A stretch of DNA of 64,000 nt from Streptomyces cupreus (GTDB lineage Bacteria; Actinomycetota; Actinomycetes; Streptomycetales; Streptomycetaceae): NCBI RefSeq assembly GCF_014257025.1, contig NZ_JACMSF010000041.1, positions 22,136-86,135 on the forward strand, in the 5' to 3' direction. Below the pieces are notes generated by a model. That model saw only the letters and a program-made list of their open reading frames with translations. It had not been told where the DNA came from and did no database searches. Made by a program: the position numbers and the translations under genes. Position 1 is the first letter of the stretch; the number at the start of each line of letters is the position of its first letter. This document shows, piece by piece, positions 51,731 to 60,231 of the stretch.

Positions 51731-52459
51731 TCAGGCGCGTGGCGGGATGATCCCCTGCGCCCTCGCCGCCACCAGCCACTTGGGGAACTCGCTCACCAGG
51801 CGGTCGTACAACTCGGCGTCGGACACCTTGCGCGGGTCCTGCCCGGCGTGGAAGAAGCCGGCGTTGTCGATCACCCGCTTGCCCGGCACCGACAGCTCGT
51901 CCAGCTTGCGCAGATAGTCGAACTGCTTGCTGGAGGGGTCCCCGAAGCCGATGAACTGCCAGAACAGCGGCAGCCTGGCCGCCTTGCACAGATAGCGTTC
52001 CGCGGCGAGCTTGTTGATCGGGCCGCCGTCGGTCTGGAAGACCACGAGGGCGGGTTCCCGGGAGCCGCTGTCGAGGTAGTGGTCGATCACGGCGTCCATG
52101 GCGAGGTGGTAGCTGGTCTTGCCCATGTGCCCGAGCCCGGCCACGATCCGCTCGATCCGCCCCTGATGGTCGGCGAGGGCGATATCGGTCTCGGCGTCTA
52201 CGTCCGTGGAGAAGAACACCACCGGCACCCGGCCGTCGTCGTCGAGATGCGCGGAGAGCCCGAGCACCCGGTCGGCGAGCGCCTGCACACTGCCGTCCTT
52301 GTAGTACGGCTTCATGGAACCGGAGTAGTCGACGACCAGGTAGACCGCGGCCCGCAGCCCGTCCAGACCGTGCTTGGTGAGTGACACCCCGGCGCTCTTG
52401 TACAGGCTGACCAGCGCGGGCGCGGTCTCCTCCACCTTGCTGAGACTGATCGCCGCCAT
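51731..52459 (-). CDS. VWA-domain protein, TerF/TerY-like
   Basis: A 242-aa protein dominated by a von Willebrand A domain. The metal-dependent site is YLVVDYSGSMKPYYKDGSVQ (DxSxS) with a later Thr (GKTSYHLAMDAVIDHY) and Asp (FQTDGGPI). The N-terminus AAISLSKVEETAPALVSLYK and C-terminal FPKWLVAARAQGII are those of the streptomycete VWA proteins associated with tellurite-resistance-type genes; no ter genes are next to it here. Role unknown, probably a protein-binding cytoplasmic factor. ATG 52459 follows GGGGAG. Confidence 0.87.
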   Translation of the reverse strand: MAAISLSKVEETAPALVSLYKSAGVSLTKHGLDGLRAAVYLVVDYSGSMKPYYKDGSVQALADRVLGLSAHLDDDGRVPVVFFSTDVDAETDIALADHQGRIERIVAGLGHMGKTSYHLAMDAVIDHYLDSGSREPALVVFQTDGGPINKLAAERYLCKAARLPLFWQFIGFGDPSSKQFDYLRKLDELSVPGKRVIDNAGFFHAGQDPRKVSDAELYDRLVSEFPKWLVAARAQGIIPPRA

Positions 52460-52604
52460 GCGGCTCCCCCCTTGACTCGACCCACCGGCAGCCGAGATTA
52501 CGTCACACTTGACCCGCCTCTCCCGGCATCCACAGCTGTTCGTTATTTTGATCGCCGCCGTCCCCACCGGCTCACCGACCGTCCCAGCCTTTCGAGGAGC
52601 CGGC

Positions 52605-53516
52605 ATGGAACCCGAGTCCACCGTCACGACTTGCTACCGCCATCCCGCGGTGGAGTCGTACGTCCGCTGCACCCGCTGCGAGCGGTTCATCTGCCCCGAC
52701 TGCATGCGCGAGGCGGCCGTCGGCCACCAGTGCGTCGAGTGCGTACGGGAGGGCGCGAAGTCGGTGCGGCAGGCGCGCACGATCGTCGGCGGCCGGATAT
52801 CGGGGACGCCGGTGGTGACGTATGTCCTGATATCGCTGAATGCGCTGGCGTATCTGGCGGAGCTGGTGCGTCCGGAGATCGTGGAGCGGTTCTCGATGGT
52901 CGCGGCGGGGATGGTGGGCCCGGACGGCGCCCACTACCTGTACCAGTCGCCCCTCCCGGCCGGTTTCGAGGCCGAGGGTCTGGTGGCCGGAGAGTGGGAG
53001 CGGCTGATCACCAGCGCGTTTCTGCACCAGGAGCCGACCGGGGGCATGTTCGGGCCGCTGCACATCGTGGTGAACATGTTCTCGCTGTGGATGCTGGGCC
53101 GGGCCGTGGAGGGAATGCTCGGGCGCACCCGCTATCTGACGCTGTATCTGCTCTCGGCTCTCGGCGGATCGGTCCTCGTGCTGCTGCTGGACGACCCCGC
53201 GTCCCCCACGCTGGGTGCGTCCGGCGCGATCTTCGGCCTGGGTGCCGCCTATTACGCGGTCGCCCGGCGGATCGGCGCCGACATGCGGGGCGTCAACCAG
53301 TTCATGGCCTTCCTGCTGCTCTGGCTGCTGGTCTCCGCGGGCCTGACCTCCTGGCAGGGCCACCTCGGCGGGCTGCTGACCGGCGGGGTGGTGGCGCTGG
53401 CGTACGCCTATGTGCCCCGGGGGCCGCGCCGGGTGCTGATCCAGGCGGTGGCCTGCGTGGCGGTGCTGGCGGTGCTGGTGCTGGCGGCCGTGGTGAAGGT
53501 CGGAGGACTGAAGTGA
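52605..53516 (+). CDS. Rhomboid family intramembrane serine protease with B-box zinc finger
   Basis: A 303-aa rhomboid. The N-terminal cytoplasmic part holds a B-box-like zinc finger (CYRHPAVESYVRCTRCERFI CPDCM split at the Cys pairs, then HQCVECV). The membrane domain follows with about six helices: HIVVNMFSLWMLGRAVEG, catalytic Ser in GASGAIFGLGAAYYA and catalytic His in WQGHLGGLLTGG. It cleaves membrane proteins within the bilayer; substrates are unknown. ATG 52605 follows GAGGAG. Its stop overlaps the GTG of the chitosanase gene (GTGA), so the two are coupled. Confidence 0.92.
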   Translation: MEPESTVTTCYRHPAVESYVRCTRCERFICPDCMREAAVGHQCVECVREGAKSVRQARTIVGGRISGTPVVTYVLISLNALAYLAELVRPEIVERFSMVAAGMVGPDGAHYLYQSPLPAGFEAEGLVAGEWERLITSAFLHQEPTGGMFGPLHIVVNMFSLWMLGRAVEGMLGRTRYLTLYLLSALGGSVLVLLLDDPASPTLGASGAIFGLGAAYYAVARRIGADMRGVNQFMAFLLLWLLVSAGLTSWQGHLGGLLTGGVVALAYAYVPRGPRRVLIQAVACVAVLAVLVLAAVVKVGGLK

Positions 53517-54418
53517 GACGTACCGGAATCCTGGCCTTCGCGGCCGTGCCCGTCGCCATCACGGCGGCGGTGTACTTCCTGATGCCCACCGACTCCGCGG
53601 AGAGTCCGGCCAAGCCGCCCGTCTCGGCCGCCCAGCTGGCCCGCGAGGAGGCCAAGGAGCGGGCCGAGACGGAACGCGCCGAGGACGAGAAGATGATCGC
53701 GAGCCTCCCGCCGGGTCTCGCCGACCCCGCGAAGAAGGAGCTCGCCCTCCAGATCACGGCCACGGCCGAGTTCTCCAGCCTGAACTGGCGCCTGGGCTAC
53801 GGCAGCGTCGAGGACAACCACGACGGTTGCGGCTACACGGCCGGCATCATCGGCTTCTGCACCGGCACCCACGATCTGCTCGCCCTGGTCGAGCGGTACA
53901 CGAAGGCCCACCCGGACAACGGCCTGGCCCGCTATCTGCCCGCCCTGCGCGAGGTGGACGGCACGGACTCGCACGAGGGCCTGGACCCCGGCTTCACGGC
54001 GGCCTGGAAGGCGGAGTCGAAGAAGCCGGCGTTCCGCGCGGCCCAGGACGAGGAGCGCGACCGCGTCTACTTCAACCCCGCGGTCCGGCTCGCCAAGCTC
54101 GACGGCCTGGGCACGCTGGGACAGTTCGTCTACTACGACGCGATGGTCCTGCACGGCCCCGACCCGAGCCCGAACGGCTTCTACGGCCTGCGTGAACGCG
54201 CCCTGCACGAGGCGGAGCTGCCGTCCCGTGGCGGCTCGGAGAAGGCGTACCTCGACATCTTCCTGGACATCCGCAAGCAGGCGATGCAGCGGAAGAAGTC
54301 GACCGCCGACACCAGCCGGGTGGACACGGCTCAGCGGGAGTGGCTGTACAACGGCAACCTCTCGCTGAGCACGCCGCTGCGTTGGCGGATGTACGGGGAG
54401 CCGTACCAGGTGTCCTAA
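53513..54418 (+). CDS. Secreted GH46-like chitosanase
   Basis: A 301-aa exported glycosidase of family GH46, which hydrolyses chitosan (deacetylated GlcN polymer). A signal or anchor segment (ILAFAAVPVAITAAVYFLM) is followed by a charged linker of about 45 residues. The catalytic region reads ITATAEFSSLNWRLGYGSVE, with the Glu general acid, then DNHDGCGYTAGIIGFCTGT, the GH46 signature. VYFNPAVRLAKLDGLGTLGQ is also typical. A GTGA overlap couples it to the rhomboid gene. Proximity to the polysaccharide genes on the right suggests a substrate made by them. Confidence 0.88.
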   Translation: MRRTGILAFAAVPVAITAAVYFLMPTDSAESPAKPPVSAAQLAREEAKERAETERAEDEKMIASLPPGLADPAKKELALQITATAEFSSLNWRLGYGSVEDNHDGCGYTAGIIGFCTGTHDLLALVERYTKAHPDNGLARYLPALREVDGTDSHEGLDPGFTAAWKAESKKPAFRAAQDEERDRVYFNPAVRLAKLDGLGTLGQFVYYDAMVLHGPDPSPNGFYGLRERALHEAELPSRGGSEKAYLDIFLDIRKQAMQRKKSTADTSRVDTAQREWLYNGNLSLSTPLRWRMYGEPYQVS

Positions 54419-55419
54419 GAAGCACCCCACTTCTCTCTCAGCACCTTCTCCGCCGGCTTCCCGTGCGGGGTGTACGCCAGCTTCGCCGGTGTCTCCCCGC
54501 TGTCGGGCCAGTCGTCCCACATCCACCAGCAGACGCCGGCCCACCAGCGGCGGCCGGTGAAGGTGTCCAGCAACGCCCGGTAGGCCGCCGCCTGTTCGGC
54601 GTCGCCGGGGCGGGTGCTGACCGTCCAGTCGTACGGGGCTGTCGTCGTCCCGCGCTGGCTGACGTAACCCGCCTCGGTGAACAGGATGCGGCGGTCCTGC
54701 TCGCGGGAGTAGGCGGCGAGCCGTTCGCTGATCGGCTTCCATGCCTTGCGGAGCCGTTCACCGGACTGGGTCGGGCGGTCCGACAGCGGCCAGTACGCGT
54801 CGATGCCGATCAGGTCGAGTTCGCGCCAGAAGCCGATCCGCCGGTACTCGTCGTAGTTGGCGGCGTAGGTGAGGGTGCCGTCGTAGTGGTCGCGGACGGC
54901 CTCGATCACCTCCGTCCAGGCGGCGCGGTCGCCGGAGACCCCGGCGAGTTCGGTGCCCACGGCGAACTGCTCGGCGTCGGTCGCCGCGGCGAGGTCGGCG
55001 TAGTGGGTGATGAAGTGCCGGTACGAGGTGAACCAGACGGCGCGGTCGCGGGGGCGGATCTCGGCGCGGTCGCCGTCGCCCGGCAGGTCGACATGGGGTT
55101 TGATCATCACCTTCAGGCCGTGTGCGTGCGCCCGCCGCACGATCCTGCGCAGGCCCGCGTCGCTCGCCGTCTCCTCGGTGGGCCGCATCACCGAGTCGCC
55201 CCGGCGCTTCTGGTACCAGGTCGGGGTGAAGGTGACCCAGCGCGCTCCGGTGGCCCTGATGTCCCGCAGATAGCGGTCGGCTGCGGGGCTGTCGTAGTCG
55301 GTGCGGTACCACGAGGGCAGGGTGATGCCCCGGATCACGGGCGCCTCCTCGCGCTCCGGCTGACAGCCGCCCACGGCGAGGAGGACCGCCGCCAGCACGG
55401 CGGCGGTCCTCCCCCTCAC
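54415..55419 (-). CDS. GH113-like glycoside hydrolase lipoprotein
   Basis: A 334-aa lipoprotein: signal RTAAVLAAVLLAVGGC with lipobox VGGC. The rest is a TIM-barrel of the GH113/DUF4015-like group: RGITLPSWYRTDYDSPAADR, WVTFTPTWYQKR, KVMIKPHVDLPGD, FAVGTELAGVSGD (possible acid Glu), LIGIDAYWPLSD, ILFTEAGYVSQRG (possible nucleophile Glu) and GVCWWMWDDWPDSG. The substrate is probably a beta-linked glycan; GH113 proteins known to me include beta-mannanases. GTG 55419 follows GAGGAGG. Eight bases separate it from the upstream DUF2334 gene, so an operon is likely. Confidence 0.8.
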   Translation of the reverse strand: MRGRTAAVLAAVLLAVGGCQPEREEAPVIRGITLPSWYRTDYDSPAADRYLRDIRATGARWVTFTPTWYQKRRGDSVMRPTEETASDAGLRRIVRRAHAHGLKVMIKPHVDLPGDGDRAEIRPRDRAVWFTSYRHFITHYADLAAATDAEQFAVGTELAGVSGDRAAWTEVIEAVRDHYDGTLTYAANYDEYRRIGFWRELDLIGIDAYWPLSDRPTQSGERLRKAWKPISERLAAYSREQDRRILFTEAGYVSQRGTTTAPYDWTVSTRPGDAEQAAAYRALLDTFTGRRWWAGVCWWMWDDWPDSGETPAKLAYTPHGKPAEKVLREKWGAS

Positions 55420-55426
55420 TGCCTCC

Positions 55427-57298
55427 TCACAGGCTCGCGGGGCTGACGAAGGTGTAGCCCAGGGCCTTGATGCCCTCCACCGTCTCCTGCAACGGCTGGA
55501 CCGGGAAGTACGGGTGGTAGAAGAAGCTGGCGAAGCCGTCCCGTACCGCGAGATTGGCCTTGGCCGAGGCGATCAGATCGGCCGGCAGGCGTGGCGGATG
55601 ATTGTTGTATGCCTCCGGCTCGTAATTCCCGATGTTTTCGGGAATCACCTTCGTCCCGTACACATCACGCACCACATACGGGAAGAACTGCCCGATGAAT
55701 CGGTTCGGATCCGACGAGACCCCGCTGAGGGTTCCGGCGAAATAAAGCGACCGTTCGAGCCGGGCCGAGAAGTTCGAGCTGAAGACCTGGTAGTCGGTGG
55801 CCGAACCGGCGTAGTGCGGGGTCGTCCACAGCGTCGGCCTCGGCAGCCCCGCCGCCGCGAACTCGGCGAGCGCGCTGTCGACCCGTCCCTGCGCCCAGGC
55901 GGCGGAGTCCTCGGCCACCGGGCCGTCGTAGATCACGCTGTTCGCGGAGTCCACGTGCGCCCGGTAGAACTCGAAGTCGTCGCCGCTGACGCCGTTGTAG
56001 GGGTTGGCGACGGTGCCGTACTGATGGGTGTAGCCGTGGTTCATCAGCACCGCGCCCCTGGCCAGCATGTACTTCAGCGCGTTGACCAGCTGGGGCCGGT
56101 CGGTCAGCTTGACCGTCTCCGGGACACCGTTGTTGTAGGTGCCGTTCGGATCCGTGTAGACGGGGATCACATTGATGCCGTACGGGATCTGCTGCGCGTA
56201 CAAGTAGTCCGCGATGGCCCGCAGTTCTGCCGGTTCGGAGTTGGGGCTGATGTCCTCAAGCCGTACGACCGCCCGGTGCCGCTCGGCGGTGGCCGGCGCG
56301 AGGGCGTCGAAGAGCAGGTCCTCGAAGACGATGACCCGGTCGCTCTCGGAGACGTAGGCGAAGGGGATCTCACCGATGTAGGTGAGGTTGGACGAGCGGA
56401 TCGCCCAGCCGAAGGTGTGCCCGTTGGAGCTGTCGAGGCCCTCGGCGAGCCGGGTGACCTGCGGATATCCGGCGCCTGTCAGGACGTTGGGGCGCAGCAC
56501 CCCGCCGTCCTGCCCGGCCGGGATCTTCCGGGTGAGCGTCTGGCCCTTGTACGTCACCTGTGTGACGGTGCCGATGGAGCCGCCGTCCTCGTAGTACGAC
56601 GTCGTGGGGTCCCAGCCGTACTTCTGCGAGAACTGGGTGACACCCACGGCACCCGCCATGTTCCAGATGTTGGCGCCCATCCAGGTCACGGGCTTGGTCG
56701 TGGTCAGCGCGTCCTGGTAGAAGGCGGCCGGAACCGCGTCCGGGACGTCGCAGCAGTAGTAGGTCGACCCGATGTAGATCGTGGCCGTGTACGACTCGAT
56801 CAGGCCCGCGGTGTACTGCGAGACCGGCCTGGTCGTGACGGTCCCGAAGTGCCCGGCCAGGTTGGCCGTGGCCATGGCGTACAGCTCGCCGAGGTGCCCG
56901 TAGGGCCCCGCGGTGTCGTAGAGGACGAGGGTGGTCGGTTCGGCGGCGGGGCCGACCTCGGCCGGGGAGATCAGCTCCGCCTGGCGGCTCACGGCGGAGG
57001 CGAGTGCGGACGCGGTCGTGCTCGCCGAGGTGACGGCGGCTGTGGTGGTCTTGGCGCGAGCTCGGTCGTGGCGCGCCTTATCGGCCTTGAGCTGGGCCTT
57101 CGCCCAGGCCGTCAGGTCGACCCGGTTGAGTCCAGAGCGGGTTCCGTTCGATTCGCCGTGGTGCGGGTCCGGGTTGCCGGCCGCGTTGGCTCCGGCGGCC
57201 AGGAAGGTTCCGCTGAACAGTGCGGCGACGAGCAACAGGACCAGGGAAAGCCTCGAAAATCCCCTTCTCCGAGGCCGGTTGAGTGGTCTCACGATCAT
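55427..57298 (-). CDS. DUF2334 (polysaccharide deacetylase-like) secreted protein
   Basis: A 623-aa exported protein. The signal/anchor FSRLSLVLLLVAALFSGTFLA is followed by an Ala/Thr/Lys-rich linker. An N-terminal domain with a flavodoxin-like start (TTLVLYDTAGPYGHLGELYA) precedes a DUF2334 carbohydrate-esterase-like domain: HRAVVRLEDISPNSEPAELR (acidic metal ligands), GINVIPVYTDPN, GAVLMNHGYTHQYG (H-x-x-x-H metal site), WTTPHYAGSATDYQ and FFYHPYFPVQPLQE. It probably removes acyl groups from an amino-sugar polymer at the cell surface. ATG 57298 follows GGGGGGA. Inverted repeats and a TTGACA promoter lie just upstream. Confidence 0.83.
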   Translation of the reverse strand: MIVRPLNRPRRRGFSRLSLVLLLVAALFSGTFLAAGANAAGNPDPHHGESNGTRSGLNRVDLTAWAKAQLKADKARHDRARAKTTTAAVTSASTTASALASAVSRQAELISPAEVGPAAEPTTLVLYDTAGPYGHLGELYAMATANLAGHFGTVTTRPVSQYTAGLIESYTATIYIGSTYYCCDVPDAVPAAFYQDALTTTKPVTWMGANIWNMAGAVGVTQFSQKYGWDPTTSYYEDGGSIGTVTQVTYKGQTLTRKIPAGQDGGVLRPNVLTGAGYPQVTRLAEGLDSSNGHTFGWAIRSSNLTYIGEIPFAYVSESDRVIVFEDLLFDALAPATAERHRAVVRLEDISPNSEPAELRAIADYLYAQQIPYGINVIPVYTDPNGTYNNGVPETVKLTDRPQLVNALKYMLARGAVLMNHGYTHQYGTVANPYNGVSGDDFEFYRAHVDSANSVIYDGPVAEDSAAWAQGRVDSALAEFAAAGLPRPTLWTTPHYAGSATDYQVFSSNFSARLERSLYFAGTLSGVSSDPNRFIGQFFPYVVRDVYGTKVIPENIGNYEPEAYNNHPPRLPADLIASAKANLAVRDGFASFFYHPYFPVQPLQETVEGIKALGYTFVSPASL

Positions 57299-57306
57299 TC
57301 CCCCCA

Positions 57307-57328
57307 CTTTGCCAAGCTTTTGGCAAAG
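57307..57328. repeat. Inverted repeat before DUF2334 gene
   Basis: CTTTGCCAA (57307-57315) and TTGGCAAAG (57320-57328) flank GCTT, 9 bases upstream of the DUF2334 start codon. In the minus-strand mRNA this hairpin would sit next to the ribosome site; as DNA it could be an operator. Confidence 0.6.
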
Positions 57329-57352
57329 AGTTTTTCCGGCAAGAAGCCACCG

Positions 57353-57382
57353 ATTGTTCTCGGCGATCAAGAAGGGTGTCAA
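57353..57382 (-). promoter_or_regulatory. Candidate promoter of DUF2334 gene
   Basis: TTGACA (57382-57377) and AACAAT (57358-57353) on the minus strand are 18 bases apart. The -35 is perfect consensus, the -10 moderate. The inverted repeat at 57307-57328 would be in the transcribed leader. Confidence 0.55.
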
Positions 57383-57405
57383 TGGGCCGAAGGGTGAATT
57401 CCTGT

Positions 57406-57448
57406 AGGACAGGTTGACCCCATCAGAAGATCGAACCTGTCCTTTTTC
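57406..57448 (+). terminator. Terminator-like hairpin with T-run in a divergent intergenic region
   Basis: AGGACAGGTT (57406-57415) pairs perfectly with AACCTGTCCT (57434-57443) and is followed by TTTTT. It points along the plus strand, where no gene precedes it, so it could be an attenuator in a long leader, the end of a small RNA, or an operator. In DNA terms it lies just upstream of the promoter at 57353-57382. Confidence 0.55.
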
Positions 57449-57530
57449 CTGATGCTCTTCTGAGGCGGCCCGGGGGTCTGCTACGTTCACCTTCGCGCGT
57501 TGGGGACGCGCTGTGAAATGTGGGGGGAAA

Positions 57531-57749
57531 ATGTACGGACGACCCGCCCTGGGGGCACTCCTGCCCCTGGCAGGGGCCATGGCCGCGCCGGAAGCAATAC
57601 CCGGGCTGCCCTTGGCCAGGACTCTGCAGGCCACGGCAGGCGCCGGATTCCTGCTCTACTGCTTGACCGCCTGTCTCATACTCGGGGCCCGGACGCGACT
57701 GCGCAGACAATCAAGGAAAGCGCGGGTCAGCGCCCGGGAGCAACCATGA
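57531..57749 (+). CDS. Small membrane protein of the polysaccharide locus
   Basis: A 72-aa protein with two hydrophobic segments (GALLPLAGAMAAPEAIPGLP, weak, and TLQATAGAGFLLYCLTACLI, strong) and a basic C-terminus. I do not recognise its family. ATG 57531 follows GGGGGGAAA. Its stop overlaps the glycosyltransferase ATG (ATGA), so it is coupled to that gene and is perhaps a partner subunit of the synthase. Confidence 0.65.
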   Translation: MYGRPALGALLPLAGAMAAPEAIPGLPLARTLQATAGAGFLLYCLTACLILGARTRLRRQSRKARVSAREQP

Positions 57750-58990
57750 TCATCGAGCTGCTGCTGTGGGCCAGTGTCAGTCTGATCGTGCTGGCCGGCT
57801 GTTACAACACAAGTCTTTTCCTTCTCTCCCGACGCAGAATTCGGCGCGTCCGAACAGACCGGAGAGAACGGTTCTATGTATTCCTGCTCGCCTGTCTGAA
57901 CGAGGAGCGAGTGCTTTCCGAAAGCCTGGCGCGTATCATCTCTCTGCCCGCCGGGAATTTCATGGCGCTGGTCATCGACGACGGCTCCGACGACCGCACC
58001 TCCGAGATCGCGCTGGCCGCCGACCCCGACCGGGTCCGGGTACACCGGCGCACACTGCCGAACGCACGCCGGGGCAAAGGCGCAGCGCTCAATGACGGAG
58101 TGCGCCACCTCCGGGAGTCCGGACTCCTCGTCGGCCACGATCCCGAGGACATCGTCCTGTGCGTGGTGGACGCCGACGGCCGCCTCGACCCGCATGTCGT
58201 GCAGTCGGTGGACCCCTACTTCGACGACCCCCGTACGGGCGCGGTTCAGGTCTGCGTCCGGATGTACAACCGCGGGCAGGGGCTGCTCGCCCGTATGCAG
58301 GACATGGAGTTCGTCGTCTACGGCGATGTCTTCCAGAGCGCGCGCCGCTTCATCGGCAGCGTGGGCATGGGCGGCAACGGACAGTTCATGCGGCTGTCCG
58401 CGCTGAACACCCTGGGCGGGGACGGCCCGTGGAGCGACAGCCTCACCGAGGATCTGGACCTCGGCGTCCGGCTGATCGCCAAGGGCTGGACCAACCAGCA
58501 CTGCACCACCGCCTCCGTCTCCCAGCAGGCCGTGCTCAGTCTGCGTCGGCTGATCCGGCAGCGGTCGCGCTGGTTCCAGGGACACCTCCAGTCGGCGGGG
58601 CTCGTACCGCTCATCCTGCGGGACGTGCCGACCAGGCCGGCGCTGGATCTCCTCTACCACCTGTCCAGCCCGGTGTTGATCCTGCTCACCTCGCTGCTCC
58701 CGTTGTCCTTCCTCGTCGCCCTGGGCGCCACCACCGTGGCCTCGATCCAGGAGGGACAGCCGCTCGTGTCGCCCATGTGGCTGCTCGGCCCGTATCTGCT
58801 CTCGTTCACGGCCGCCTACGCCTACGGCTTCGTGTACGCCAGGCGTGAGCGGGACCTCGGCCTGGTGCGTTCGGTGCTGCTGGCGCATGTCTTCGTCTTC
58901 TACGGCTACATCTGGTTCGCCGCCGGCTGGTGGGGCTTCTGGCGGATGCTCACCGGCAAGCGGACCTGGCTGAAGACCGCGCGCACCTGA
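57746..58990 (+). CDS. Processive GT2 glycosyltransferase, membrane polysaccharide synthase
   Basis: A 414-aa membrane glycosyltransferase of family GT2, in the class of chitin/hyaluronan/PNAG synthases. An N-terminal helix (ELLLWASVSLIVLAGCYNT) precedes the catalytic domain with DDGSDDRT (nucleotide), VVDADGRLD (DxD-type metal site), SLTEDLDLGVR (catalytic base TED) and RQRSRWFQGHLQS, a QxxRW-type processivity motif. Three to four C-terminal helices form the export channel (LILLTSLLPLSFLVALGA and others). It polymerises and exports a beta-linked amino-sugar glycan, to judge from the neighbouring epimerase. It is translationally coupled to the small membrane protein. Confidence 0.9.
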   Translation: MIIELLLWASVSLIVLAGCYNTSLFLLSRRRIRRVRTDRRERFYVFLLACLNEERVLSESLARIISLPAGNFMALVIDDGSDDRTSEIALAADPDRVRVHRRTLPNARRGKGAALNDGVRHLRESGLLVGHDPEDIVLCVVDADGRLDPHVVQSVDPYFDDPRTGAVQVCVRMYNRGQGLLARMQDMEFVVYGDVFQSARRFIGSVGMGGNGQFMRLSALNTLGGDGPWSDSLTEDLDLGVRLIAKGWTNQHCTTASVSQQAVLSLRRLIRQRSRWFQGHLQSAGLVPLILRDVPTRPALDLLYHLSSPVLILLTSLLPLSFLVALGATTVASIQEGQPLVSPMWLLGPYLLSFTAAYAYGFVYARRERDLGLVRSVLLAHVFVFYGYIWFAAGWWGFWRMLTGKRTWLKTART

Positions 58991-59071
58991 CGTCTTCGAC
59001 CCTCCGCCATCTCTCATCTCTCACCCTTTACGCGCGGCCCTACGACCGCGCGCGCCCAAGGGGGGCTTGCC

Positions 59072-60214
59072 ATGTCCATACCTCCATCCGTGATGCCCGT
59101 ACGCGCCATGCTGGTGCTCGGCACCCGGCCCGAAGCGATCAAACTGGCGCCGGTGGCCCGCTCCATGGCCGCCGGCACCCGGTTCGAACCCGTTGTCGTC
59201 ACCACCGGCCAGCACCGCGAGATGCTCCACCAGATGCTCGGTCTGCTCGGCATCACCAGCCGGATCGCGCTCGACGTGATGCGCAGCCGCCAGCAGTTGT
59301 CCGACCTCACCGCCCGTCTGGTCGCCGAGCTCGGTGAGGTGATGCGGTTGGAGCGTCCGGACCTCGTCATGGTGCAGGGGGACACCACGACCGCGCTGGC
59401 CGGCGCCCTGGCCGCCTTCTACGAGAAGATCCCGGTCGCCCATGTCGAGGCAGGGCTGCGCACGGGCGTGCTGGACAACCCGTTCCCGGAGGAGCTCAAC
59501 CGCATTCTGATCGGCCGTATGGCCCGCTGGCACTTCGCCCCGACCCCGCGCGCCGCCAGGCATCTCACCGACGAGGGGACGCCGAAGGAGCAGGTCTTCG
59601 TCACCGGCAACACCGTCATCGACAACCTGCTGTGGGTGCTGGCCGAGGGCAGCGGCAGCTCCGCGTTCCGCACTCCGGCCCGGCGGATCCTGGTCACCCT
59701 GCACCGGCGGGAGAACCAGGGCGAGCGGATGCGCGGCATGGGCCGGGCGCTGCGGCGGCTCGCCGGGCGGGGGGACGTGGAGATCGTGCTGCCGCTGCAC
59801 AAGAGCCCGGCCGTGCGGGAGGTGCTGCTGCCCGAACTCGACGGCCACGACGGCATCTCGCTGGTCGAACCGCTCGACTATCTGGACTTCGCGGCGACAC
59901 TCGCCGAGTGCGATCTGGTCCTCACCGACTCCGGCGGCATCCAGGAGGAGGCTCCGAGCCTGGGCAAGCCGGCGCTGGTGCTGCGGACCACCACCGAGCG
60001 CCCGGAGGCGGTGGAGGTGGGCGCGGCCCGGCTGATCGGCACGGATCCGGAGGTCATCGTGGAGTCCGCGACGGAACTTCTCGACGATCCGGCGCTGTAC
60101 CGGCGGATGGCGGGCGCGGGCAATCCGTTCGGCGACGGACGGGCCGCGGACCGTGTACTGGCCCAACTGGCCGAGGACTTCGCCGCGGATGTTCCTGTCG
60201 ACGCGACGGTCTGA
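59072..60214 (+). CDS. wecB: UDP-N-acetylglucosamine 2-epimerase (non-hydrolysing)
   Basis: A 380-aa enzyme interconverting UDP-GlcNAc and UDP-ManNAc in the cytoplasm. Motifs: LVLGTRPEAIKLAPVA, VQGDTTTALAGALAAFY, VAHVEAGLRTG, NPFPEELNRILIGRMA, VTLHRRENQGERM, and LTDSGGIQEEAPSLGKP. ATG 59072 follows AAGGGGGGC. It is downstream of the glycosyltransferase and probably supplies UDP-ManNAc to it. The 81-base gap has no obvious terminator. Confidence 0.93.
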   Translation: MSIPPSVMPVRAMLVLGTRPEAIKLAPVARSMAAGTRFEPVVVTTGQHREMLHQMLGLLGITSRIALDVMRSRQQLSDLTARLVAELGEVMRLERPDLVMVQGDTTTALAGALAAFYEKIPVAHVEAGLRTGVLDNPFPEELNRILIGRMARWHFAPTPRAARHLTDEGTPKEQVFVTGNTVIDNLLWVLAEGSGSSAFRTPARRILVTLHRRENQGERMRGMGRALRRLAGRGDVEIVLPLHKSPAVREVLLPELDGHDGISLVEPLDYLDFAATLAECDLVLTDSGGIQEEAPSLGKPALVLRTTTERPEAVEVGAARLIGTDPEVIVESATELLDDPALYRRMAGAGNPFGDGRAADRVLAQLAEDFAADVPVDATV

Positions 60215-60231
60215 GGGCCATACTCGACGGC

